A DNA stretch of 22,358 bases. Origin: Pseudomonadota bacterium. Its GTDB lineage: Bacteria > Pseudomonadota > Alphaproteobacteria > Rhizobiales > Kaistiaceae. The first letter of the stretch is position 1. Each line of letters begins with the position of its first letter. Positions 16,103 to 22,358 of the stretch are shown one piece after another. Made by a program: the position numbers and the translations under genes. A model generated the notes under the pieces. It worked only from the letters and a program-made list of their open reading frames with translations, was not told where the DNA came from and ran no database searches. Location: assembly GCA_023433185.1 (NCBI GenBank), contig JAEZEN010000040.1, forward strand, positions 1 through 22,358, read 5' to 3'.

Positions 16103-17208
16103 ACCGGACCCCGGTAGACGCGCTGATAGCGGTGGGCGAGGCCGGTAAGGTATTCGTAGTCGATGGTGCCGGCGCTCGCGGCGACCTCGTCGACCGGGAT
16201 GTTGGCGCCGAACAGTTCCACCCAGTCGCCGCGTCCGACCTGCGGGAGGTCGGTCACGTCGAGCGCAAGCAGATCCATCGAGACGCGCCCGACGAGGGGG
16301 ATGCGGCGACCGGCGGCGAAGGCGCTCGCACCGGGCCGAGCGTCGGTCGAGCCGGCGGCGCGGATATAGCCGTCGGCATAGCCGACGCCGACGATCGCGA
16401 TGCGGCTGTCGCGCCGGAGGGTTTCGGTGGCCCCGTAGCCGACGGTCTCGCCCGCGGGCACGTCGCGGACCTGGAGGATGCGCGCCTCGAGGGTGACGAC
16501 GGGGCGCATCGGATTGGGGACGCCCTGGACGGCGCGCCCGCCATAAAGGGCGATGCCGGGGCGGACGAGGTCGAAATGATACTCGGCACCGAGGAAGATG
16601 CCGGCCGAGTTGGCGAGCGAGGCGGGCATCGCCGGCAGGGCCGCGACGACGGAGCGGAAGGACTCGAGCTGCCGTTCGTTGAGGGGATGATCCGGGGTGT
16701 CGGCGCAGGCGAGGTGGCTCATGACGAGGGCGATGCCGAGGCCTTCGGCGAGCCCGGTCTGTCCCGCGAGGGCGCGGCACGTGCCCAGGTCGATGCCGAG
16801 CCGGTTCATGCCGGTGTCGACATGGAGCGCGGCCGACGTCGGGACGCCGGTAGCCCTGACGCCGGCCCATTCCTCGATCTCGGGCAGGGAATTGAGGACC
16901 GGGCGAAGGTCAGCCGCGACGTAGTCCGCCGCATCTCCGATCAGGCCGCCGAGCACGTAAATGGTTGCCGAAGGGGCGACCGCCCGGACGCGAAGGCCCT
17001 CCTCGGGCAGGGCGACGAAGAACGTCCCGCAACCCGCGGCGGCGAGCGCCGGGACAGCGTGGTCGATCCCCAGACCGTAGGCGTCGCCCTTCACCGCCGC
17101 GGCGGTCGCCGCCGGCTGGGCCCGGTCGGCCAAGGCGCGCCAGTTCGCGGCGAGCGCATCAAGGTCGATCGTGAGCCGGCCCGCCGCGCCAGACGGATTG
17201 TCCGTCAT
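16099..17208 (-). CDS. alr: Alanine racemase
   Basis: PLP-dependent enzyme interconverting L- and D-alanine for peptidoglycan. 369 aa, normal length. Seen: the PLP lysine K40 in AAAVKGDAYGLG, LHVDTGMNRLGI, a MSHLACAD segment with the NERQ-x2-F helix after it, LANSAGIF, DLVRPGIALYGG, and the second catalytic tyrosine Y277 in GVGYADGY, then GRVSMD. The usual VVKANAYGHG is replaced by a GDAYGLG variant, common in alphaproteobacteria. The ATG at 17208 gives a short leader of about ten residues before LTIDLDALAANW. It lies 9 nt after the SRPBCC gene on the minus strand and overlaps the converging SDR gene by four bases. Confidence 0.95.
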   Translation of the reverse strand: MTDNPSGAAGRLTIDLDALAANWRALADRAQPAATAAAVKGDAYGLGIDHAVPALAAAGCGTFFVALPEEGLRVRAVAPSATIYVLGGLIGDAADYVAADLRPVLNSLPEIEEWAGVRATGVPTSAALHVDTGMNRLGIDLGTCRALAGQTGLAEGLGIALVMSHLACADTPDHPLNERQLESFRSVVAALPAMPASLANSAGIFLGAEYHFDLVRPGIALYGGRAVQGVPNPMRPVVTLEARILQVRDVPAGETVGYGATETLRRDSRIAIVGVGYADGYIRAAGSTDARPGASAFAAGRRIPLVGRVSMDLLALDVTDLPQVGRGDWVELFGANIPVDEVAASAGTIDYEYLTGLAHRYQRVYRGPV

Positions 17209-17217
17209 GATGGCGCC

Positions 17218-17748
17218 TCACGTTCCGTTGGCGGCCCTGGCATAGGCGGTGATGATTTCCGGCCAGCCCTTCTTGCCGGCCATGTCGTTCCGGTACTTCT
17301 CCCAGTCGCCCTGGTGGCGGAAGAAGTCGCGGTGGACCAGCAGCACGTTTGTGCGGTCGCCGTCGAGGGGCGAGAAGCGGACATCCAGGCGGCTTGCCGT
17401 GGCTTCGCTGTCCTCGGGGCTGCGGTCGGGGGCGATCTGCCAGGCGACGACGATGTGATGCGGCCGGTCGAAGGACAGTACCTTGCCCCACAGGCGCTCG
17501 CTGCCGTCCTTCGCCCGCTCGAAGGCGCGTCCGCCCATCTTCGGCTCGATGCCGATCTCGGCGAGGTTCGCCTGGCCCCAGGTGAGTCCGCGCGGCCACC
17601 AGCGGTCGAACTCGTCGACGAAGACCTCAAAGGCCCGCTCGGGAGGCACGTCGACGGCCTGGCTGAGCGTCAGGATGTCCTTGGTGCCGCCCACCTGGGG
17701 CGCGCCCGCGGTGTCGTCCTTGCGTCCGAACAGGGCCTTGAAGATCAT
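17218..17748 (-). CDS. SRPBCC (AHSA1-like) domain protein
   Basis: 176-aa soluble protein with a helix-grip fold. N-terminal MIFKALFGRKDDTAG is a lysine/arginine-bearing lead; the fold starts at LTLSQAVDVPPERAFEVFVD, then WWPRGLTW, GGRAFERAKDGSERLWGKVL, FDRPHHIVVAWQI, and a C-terminal helix segment around WEKYRNDMAGKKGWPEIITA. Ligand unknown. It shows only superfamily similarity to the SRPBCC protein at 3561-4028. Start chosen by GGGAG 6 nt upstream. It is 11 nt after dnaB and 9 nt before alr, so it sits inside a dnaB-SRPBCC-alr operon, splitting two genes that are usually adjacent. Confidence 0.88.
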   Translation of the reverse strand: MIFKALFGRKDDTAGAPQVGGTKDILTLSQAVDVPPERAFEVFVDEFDRWWPRGLTWGQANLAEIGIEPKMGGRAFERAKDGSERLWGKVLSFDRPHHIVVAWQIAPDRSPEDSEATASRLDVRFSPLDGDRTNVLLVHRDFFRHQGDWEKYRNDMAGKKGWPEIITAYARAANGT

Positions 17749-17759
17749 CGTGTGCTCCC

Positions 17760-19244
17760 TCAGGGGCCGTAGCTTGGCAGGTGGTCCTCACGCGCGAGGT
17801 TGGAGAAGCGCGTGACGCTGTCCTCGAACCATAGCCGCACGGTGCCGGTCGGGCCATGACGCTGCTTGCCGATGATCACCTCGGCGATGCCGTGGACCTG
17901 CTCCATCTCGTTCTGCCACTGCTCGTGCTCGATGGTGCCGAGCTTGGGCTCCTTGTTCTTGAGATAGTACTCCTCGCGATAGACGAACAGGACGACGTCG
18001 GCGTCCTGCTCGATCGAGCCCGATTCGCGGAGGTCGGAAAGCTGCGGACGCTTGTCGTCGCGGTTCTCGACCTGGCGTGAGAGCTGCGACAGCGCCAGCA
18101 CCGGCACGCTCAGCTCCTTGGCGAGCGACTTGAGCTGGTTGGTGATCTCGGTGACTTCCTGGACGCGGCTGTCGCCCTTCCTGCTCGACCCCTGGAGGAG
18201 CTGGATGTAGTCGATGATCATCAGGTCGAGACCGCGCTGGCGCTTCAGGCGCCGGGCCCGGGCCGCAAGCTGGCCGATGGTCAGGCCGCCGGTCTGGTCG
18301 ACATAGAGCGGCACCTGGTTCATCGCCTGCGCCGCCTCGGCGATGGCGCTGAACTGCTGCTCGGTGATGCGGCCGCGGCGGATGTCGGAGGAGGGCACGC
18401 CGGACTGCTCGGCGATGATGCGGGTGGCGAGCTGCTCGGCGCTCATTTCGAGCGAGAAAAAGCCGACGATGCCGCCATTGACCGTCTTGGTCGTCCCGTC
18501 GGGCTGCACCTCGCCGCGCCATCCGCGGGCGACGTTGAAGGCGATGTTGGTGACGAGCGACGTCTTGCCCATGCCCGGCCGGCCGGCGATGATCACCAGG
18601 TCCGACGCCTGCAATCCGCCCATGAGCCGGTCGAGGTCGGTCAGGCCCGAGGCGATGCCCGACAGGTGGCCGTCGCGCTTGTAGGCGGCGCTCGCCATGT
18701 CGATCGCAGTGACGAGCGCGGTGTCGAAGGACTGGAAGCCCGAATTGACCTGGCCCTTCTCGGCCACCTCGTAGAGGCGCCGTTCCGCCTCCTCGATCTG
18801 CTCGCGCGGGGCCATCTCGACGGGGGCATCATAGGCGACGTTGACCATGTCCTCGCCGATGCCGATCAGCGCCCGTCGGAGCGCAAGATCGTAGATGCTG
18901 CGGCCATAGTCCTCGGCGTTGATGATCGTCGTCGCTTCCGCCGCGAGACGCGCCAGGTACTGGTTGAGCGTGATGTCGCCGATGGCGAGATCGGCGGGCA
19001 GGAAGGTCTTGAGCGTGACCGGGTTGGCGATCTTGTTGGCGCGGATCAGTTCGCCCGCCACCTGGTATATCTTGCGGTGGACCGGCTCGTGGAAGTGGGT
19101 CGCCTCGAGGAAGTCGGAGACCCGGTAGAAGGCTTCGTTGTTGACGAGGATGGCCCCGAGCAGCGCCTGTTCGGCCTCGATGTTCTGCGGGGGCGAGCGG
19201 TAGGGCTGCTCGGTCTGGACAATGGTGCGCGCCGCAAGGGCCAT
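17760..19244 (-). CDS. dnaB: Replicative DNA helicase DnaB
   Basis: Hexameric 5'-3' helicase of the replication fork. 494 aa. The N-terminal helical domain (about residues 17-165, primase-interacting) starts at PPQNIEAEQALLGAIL. The RecA-like domain begins at GIASGLTDLDRLMGGLQ, with Walker A GRPGMGKTSL (221-230), FFSLEMSAEQLATRI, Walker B LDLMIIDYIQLL, LSQLSRQVENR-x-DKRP-x-LSDLRESGSIEQDADVVLF, and the C-terminal IIGKQRHGPTGTV. No intein. The ATG at 19244 (MALAARTI) fits the family start and has GGGAGAG upstream; an in-frame ATG at 19313 would add 23 non-homologous residues. It heads a minus-strand operon with the SRPBCC gene and alr. Confidence 0.95.
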   Translation of the reverse strand: MALAARTIVQTEQPYRSPPQNIEAEQALLGAILVNNEAFYRVSDFLEATHFHEPVHRKIYQVAGELIRANKIANPVTLKTFLPADLAIGDITLNQYLARLAAEATTIINAEDYGRSIYDLALRRALIGIGEDMVNVAYDAPVEMAPREQIEEAERRLYEVAEKGQVNSGFQSFDTALVTAIDMASAAYKRDGHLSGIASGLTDLDRLMGGLQASDLVIIAGRPGMGKTSLVTNIAFNVARGWRGEVQPDGTTKTVNGGIVGFFSLEMSAEQLATRIIAEQSGVPSSDIRRGRITEQQFSAIAEAAQAMNQVPLYVDQTGGLTIGQLAARARRLKRQRGLDLMIIDYIQLLQGSSRKGDSRVQEVTEITNQLKSLAKELSVPVLALSQLSRQVENRDDKRPQLSDLRESGSIEQDADVVLFVYREEYYLKNKEPKLGTIEHEQWQNEMEQVHGIAEVIIGKQRHGPTGTVRLWFEDSVTRFSNLAREDHLPSYGP

Positions 19245-19548
19245 TCTCGTTCGCTCTCCCGATACGCGTGACGACTCAATGCCCGAATGCGAACAGAACG
19301 TGATCTGTCGCACAGGGGAACGGCCCCGACAACCATGTGATGACCGTACGCGCCGGGCGGCGCGCCATGCGGCGGGACTCGACTCGCGCGCCCGCCGTCA
19401 TCGAATTGTTAAGGAATGTGGCGGCCGCCGGGAAGAGCCGATCCGATCGCATGCGCACCGCACACCGAATCCCCGGCACTCACAGGCGGGCGAGATAATT
19501 CGCTTCGCCCTTGCACGACTCACCCCGTTGACGGCGATTCGACGCCAC
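19245..19548. other. 304-nt gap upstream of dnaB
   Basis: No convincing gene. It should contain the dnaB promoter, but no good -35/-10 pair was found. A small inverted repeat GGGCGA...TCGCCC (about 19492-19514) lies downstream of the lipoprotein stop without a T-run, so termination there is uncertain. The ribosomal genes (rpsR, rplI) that often precede dnaB are absent. Confidence 0.4.
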
Positions 19549-20079
19549 CTATTCGCGTTCGAGAAGGCGGTACGCGATGTCGGGCGCCATGCCCGCTTCG
19601 GCCCGGGCGACGGCATAGGCGGCGTAGACATCGAGATCTTCCACGCAGATCGCGCGTTCGCAGGGCTCAAGGCCGGCGCGCGGCACGAAGTCGGCCGGCT
19701 TGACCACGGCATACGCCGAGACCTCGGCGCGGTCCTCTCCGACGACGAGGAGGGCATAGAGGAACGGCCTGTCCTTTCCGGTCTCCCGTTCGGGCGGAGG
19801 CCACGCCTGGGCAACCCACACGTCGTCAGTTACCGCCTTCAGCCGGACAAGCGCGTTCTTGCCGGGTGGGTCGGCGCTGGTCATCCGGTAGTGGTCGCCA
19901 TCGCGCTGGAGAACGTGGATCTCGTCGGGGTGATCGGCAACGTGGAAGACGATCCGCTCGAACGGGAACGAAGCGTTGTCCGGCGCGATCAGCGGGATCC
20001 AGCTGACGAAGCAGCCGCTCAGGGCCAGCGAGAGGGCGAGGAGCGGGCCGAGCCGGAGGAGGCGGAGAAGATGACGCAT
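19549..20079 (-). CDS. Putative lipoprotein of unknown function
   Basis: 176 aa. A lipoprotein signal peptide is clear: basic start MRHLLRLLRLG, hydrophobic core, and lipobox ALSGC with Cys23 as the lipidated residue. The mature part has strand-like stretches (RIVFHVADHPDEIHVLQ, FLYALLVVGEDRAEVSAYAVV) and a second Cys pair in LEPCERAIC that could form a disulfide in the periplasm. A C-terminal helix YAAYAVARAEAGMAPDIAYR ends the protein. I recognise no family. It is minus strand and divergent from the glutathione transferase at 20174, with a 94-nt gap. Confidence 0.75.
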   Translation of the reverse strand: MRHLLRLLRLGPLLALSLALSGCFVSWIPLIAPDNASFPFERIVFHVADHPDEIHVLQRDGDHYRMTSADPPGKNALVRLKAVTDDVWVAQAWPPPERETGKDRPFLYALLVVGEDRAEVSAYAVVKPADFVPRAGLEPCERAICVEDLDVYAAYAVARAEAGMAPDIAYRLLERE

Positions 20080-20173
20080 CGGTCAGGACTTGAGCCCGGG
20101 ACGAACGGTCGGCCATGGTGCGCAGGAAGGCGGGCGCTTCTGTGGCCGCGTCATGGAGAGAAACGGGGGCGCC

Positions 20174-20884
20174 GTGACCGACAAGGCAAAGGCGATCGAG
20201 GTCCACTACTGGTCGACGCCGAACGGCCGGAAGGTCACGGTGATGCTCGAGGAACTCGGCGTCCCCTACACGGTCGCCTTCGTCGACATCAATGCGCGCG
20301 AGCAGTGGACGCCGGAGTTCAATGCGATGTCGCCCAATCACCAGATCCCTGCAATCCGCGATCCCGATGGTCCTGGCGGGGCGCCGATCACGGTGTTCGA
20401 GTCAGGCGCGATCCTGCTCTATCTCGGGCGGAAATTCGGCCGCTTCTACCCGCGCGACGACGCGCGGCGACGGGTCGAGGTCGAGGAATGGCTGTTCTGG
20501 CAGGTGGCGAGCTTCGGACCGCTCCTGGGTCAGGCACACCACTTCAATTTCGCGGCGGCGGAGGAGGTCCCCTACGCGATCGAGCGCTACGCCGTCATCG
20601 CCCGCCGCCTCTATGGGACGCTCGACGCCCGCCTCGCCGGGCGGGACTACGTCGCCGCCGAGGCGTTCACCGTCGCCGACATCGCGCTGTTCGGCTGGGT
20701 CCATCGCCACGAGCGCCAGCGCATCGATCTCGCCGACTTCCCCCATGTCCAGGCGTGGTTCGAGCGCATCGGGGCGCGTCCGGGCGTCCGGCGCGGCATG
20801 GCGGTGATCAAGCCCGGCCACGACGACCGGGCGACGCTCAACCCGAAGCGGATTCGCGCTGCGGCGAGCGACGCTTCCGGCTGA
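20174..20884 (+). CDS. Glutathione S-transferase, nu-class (YfcG/YghU-like)
   Basis: 236-aa GST from a GTG start. The thioredoxin-fold half opens with HYWSTPNGRKVTVMLEEL; the TPNG-x-KV signature is typical of the YfcG/Ure2p-like nu class, whose members bind two glutathiones and have disulfide-bond reductase activity. Then come SPNHQIPAIRDPDG, the class-specific FESGAILLYLGRKFG, and a C-terminal helical domain with EAFTVADIALFGW. GTG at 20174 has GGGGG 4 nt upstream and gives a normal N-terminus; an ATG at 20153 would add seven residues but has no Shine-Dalgarno. Its last 47 nt overlap the 3' end of the converging gene on the minus strand. A second GST lies at 4025. Confidence 0.88.
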   Translation: MTDKAKAIEVHYWSTPNGRKVTVMLEELGVPYTVAFVDINAREQWTPEFNAMSPNHQIPAIRDPDGPGGAPITVFESGAILLYLGRKFGRFYPRDDARRRVEVEEWLFWQVASFGPLLGQAHHFNFAAAEEVPYAIERYAVIARRLYGTLDARLAGRDYVAAEAFTVADIALFGWVHRHERQRIDLADFPHVQAWFERIGARPGVRRGMAVIKPGHDDRATLNPKRIRAAASDASG

Positions 20885-21638
20885 GCAGGGTCTTCGGACG
20901 CCGCGCCTCGGCGATCTTGAACAGCGAGAACGTCCGGTTCATGAAGTTCGCGACGGCCGCCACGCCCTTCTGGAACTCGCGGAGTTCCGGCGTCCATTCC
21001 GCCTCGACGAGGCGCATCGGGCGGGTCGGGTCGGTCGCCTCGAAGCGAACGTAGAACCACGGCTCGCCCCGTCGCAGCGAGAGCGGCTTCTTGGTGTCGT
21101 ACCATTCCAGCGCCCACATCATCTGGCGCGGCCAGATATGCGCCGGGAACCGTCCGCCGACCAGCACGCCGGGCCAGCCGTTCATGACGTAACTGGCATA
21201 GGGCGGGAGCTGGCTGACATAGACCGGCTCGTCGGCGATGAAGATATAGGGCGTGATGAGCTGGATGATCGGGCGATCGGGGTGCCGCCACTCGCGCTTG
21301 TTGACGATGGCCAGCATGTCGTTGAGCGCATTCGGGCGGATCGCCGACTTGTCGCCGTCGAGATTGACCAGCCCGGGACGGCCGTCCTTGTCGTAGCGGA
21401 AGGCGAGGTTGACATCGATCGGGCAGGGGACCTCGAACAGCCTCGCCTCGTGGTCGAGCACGGCCGGGCAATAGGCAACGGCCTTGGCATGTTCCGGCGC
21501 CGGTTCGGTCCGGGTCAGCCGGCGCGGCGCATCCCAGATGAAGGCGGCCTTGTCCGTGTCGAGCAGCCAGCCGACCTCGACCGCCCGCGCGGTCGTGGGA
21601 GGGGCCTGGTCGCCGTTGAGAAGCGGGAGCCTGATCAT
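20838..21638 (-). CDS. Uncharacterised soluble 266-aa protein
   Basis: I do not recognise the family. No signal peptide or membrane helix is seen. The sequence is rich in Trp, Tyr and Pro: VEVGWLLDTDKAAFIWDAP, FEVPCPIDVNLAFRYD, a charged turn GRPGLVNLDGDKSAIRPNAL, the hydrophobic strand IIQLITPYIFIADEPVYVSQ, PPYASYVMNGWPG, and HIWPRQMMWALEWYDTKKPL, then a helix ending FMNRTFSLFKI and a basic tail of Arg/Lys. The even pattern reads as a real folded protein. The ATG at 21638 is chosen because CGAGG lies 5-8 nt upstream; the upstream in-frame region (to 21806) is non-coding in character. It converges on the glutathione transferase with a 47-nt overlap, and is divergent from the Sel1-repeat gene. 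Confidence 0.8.
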   Translation of the reverse strand: MIRLPLLNGDQAPPTTARAVEVGWLLDTDKAAFIWDAPRRLTRTEPAPEHAKAVAYCPAVLDHEARLFEVPCPIDVNLAFRYDKDGRPGLVNLDGDKSAIRPNALNDMLAIVNKREWRHPDRPIIQLITPYIFIADEPVYVSQLPPYASYVMNGWPGVLVGGRFPAHIWPRQMMWALEWYDTKKPLSLRRGEPWFYVRFEATDPTRPMRLVEAEWTPELREFQKGVAAVANFMNRTFSLFKIAEARRPKTLLSRKRRSPQRESASG

Positions 21639-21820
21639 GATTGCCTCGCGGTTGCTCCCTGTTTCCCTTGGGGGGTGGCTCGCGGTCAAGCCCCGCCGCG
21701 TCGATGAACGATCGGCGAAGGCAGTCTTAAGCAAGCATTCAGGATGACTATGAAAACCTGACGGCATCGGATGACGGCGGATCGGCCGCTGCTCATCGCA
21801 AGGCAAGACAGGAGCCTGTC

Positions 21821-22090
21821 ATGGCACGGTTCGATATCGGGGCGCCGGAACTGGCGACGATGGCCGAGCGGCAGCCCAATCCCGAGGGCCTGTTCCAGCT
21901 TGGCATGCTTTACGCCAACGGAGACGACGTCGACGTGGATCTCGTCGCGGCCCACAAGTGGTTCAATCTCGCGGCCCAGCGCGGCTGTTCGGAAGCCGCC
22001 TGGCACCGGCAGAGCATCGCCGAGGAAATGACCGCCGCACAGATCGCCGCCGCGCAGCGCGCCGCCCGCGAATGGCTCCAGGCCCACTGA
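21821..22090 (+). CDS. Small Sel1-repeat protein
   Basis: 89-aa protein with one clear Sel1-like (TPR-related) repeat: PEGLFQLGMLYANGDDVDVD then LVAAHKWFNLAAQRGCSEA, at about residues 20-59. A C-terminal helix rich in Ala and Glu follows (AEEMTAAQIAAAQRAAREWL). Single Sel1 repeats of this kind are widespread small proteins in alphaproteobacteria, presumed protein-interaction modules; no function is known to me. AGGAG 7 nt ahead of the ATG supports the start. Its promoter may be TTAAGC (21727-21732), 16 nt, TATGAA (21749-21754), which is weak. Confidence 0.88.
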   Translation: MARFDIGAPELATMAERQPNPEGLFQLGMLYANGDDVDVDLVAAHKWFNLAAQRGCSEAAWHRQSIAEEMTAAQIAAAQRAAREWLQAH

Positions 22091-22109
22091 GGGCTCCGAA
22101 AGCGACGAC

Positions 22110-22301
22110 CTAGCCGCGCGGTTGGGCGTCCAAGGGAGGAATGCTGATCCCGCGCCGCCCCATCTCCGCGGCGAGCCTGGGCGGGACAGGACGGCAGGCG
22201 CAATGCCGGGCATGCCCGACGTGCCAGGCGATGCGCTGGTCGAGGGTCGGGTTCTTCGGCATCGGATTGGCGCGGTGCCAGTCGGCGCCTTCCTTGTCCA
22301 T
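22110..22301 (-). CDS. Small His/Cys-bearing protein of unknown function
   Basis: 63 aa. The middle reads NPTLDQRIAWHVGHARHCAC followed by RPVPPRLAAEMGRRG, so one helix carries H-x2-H-x2-HC-x-C spacing that could bind a metal or form a disulfide. No signal peptide or membrane segment. The start ATG at 22301 has GAGGGC upstream. It converges on the Sel1-repeat gene with 19 nt between stops. Coding character rests on codon pattern and motif regularity only; an alternative start at an internal Met (residue 14) would still keep the motif. Confidence 0.55.
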   Translation of the reverse strand: MDKEGADWHRANPMPKNPTLDQRIAWHVGHARHCACRPVPPRLAAEMGRRGISIPPLDAQPRG

Positions 22302-22358
22302 CCGCGCTGCCCTCGTTCAGGCCCGTCGTCCGTCAAGCGGCCGCCCCGGGTTCGGGAC

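Noticed and set aside
19285..19299. GAAT-N7-GAAC, one mismatch from a LexA box, upstream of dnaB.
   Set aside because: One-mismatch sites are expected many times by chance in a window of this size, and no matching promoter is visible there.
19222..21054. A long plus-strand open frame across the dnaB start, lipoprotein and GST.
   Set aside because: It crosses several real genes in other frames and has no recognisable domain.
20838..21638. SapC-family assignment for the 266-aa protein.
   Set aside because: The length is similar, but the family-typical N-terminal and central segments are not seen.
22302..22358. Possible end of another gene at the right edge.
   Set aside because: Too short to support any reading frame; nothing recognisable.

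Overview
The window is a dense, high-GC stretch of bacterial chromosome. It is almost certainly from an alphaproteobacterium. The evidence is the purM // CDP-alcohol phosphatidyltransferase - AI-2E permease - hdaA neighbourhood, the cvpA-purF-SDR run, a YfgM-type TPR gene next to der, the [4Fe-4S] type of PurF, and a GAAC-N7-GAAC LexA-type site, which is the alphaproteobacterial form. A Rhodospirillales-like lineage is plausible but cannot be fixed from this sequence alone. I see no prophage, insertion sequence, CRISPR array, rRNA or tRNA. Most of the window is housekeeping.

Layout. (1) 1-3152: partial purM (minus) diverges from a tightly coupled trio: a phosphatidyltransferase, a PerM/AI-2E permease and hdaA (regulatory inactivation of DnaA). 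(2) 3175-4669: an ArsR regulator, SRPBCC protein and glutathione transferase cassette. It has a strong promoter and a palindrome lying over the ArsR start codon. (3) 4742-7752: a stand-alone ABC-type ATPase and an exported PQQ-type sugar dehydrogenase, which faces two tandem L,D-transpeptidases on the minus strand. (4) 7753-11524: a structured leader and panB, then a YfgM-like protein and der, then a YnfA-family membrane protein. (5) 11521-16102: radA behind a consensus promoter with a LexA-like box, then cvpA, purF and an SDR. (6) 16099-19244 (minus): dnaB, an SRPBCC protein and alr, converging on the SDR. (7) 19549-22301: a lipoprotein, a second glutathione transferase, an uncharacterised 266-aa protein, a Sel1-repeat protein and a 63-aa His/Cys protein.

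How the genes relate. Replication and repair functions recur (hdaA, dnaB, radA), as do purine synthesis (purM, purF) and cell envelope functions (phosphatidyltransferase, L,D-transpeptidases, alr, YfgM-like protein). The most notable observations are these: an in-frame TAA in radA that removes a recognisable 51-residue C-terminus; the LexA-like site on the radA promoter; an Asn-to-Asp change in the second G4 motif of Der; the absence of bamB between the YfgM-like gene and der; and a rearranged dnaB-alr block whose last stop codon shares a CTAG with the facing gene. I did not find a convincing undescribed multi-gene system. The best unknowns are the 266-aa protein, the 63-aa His/Cys protein and the structured RNA ahead of panB.
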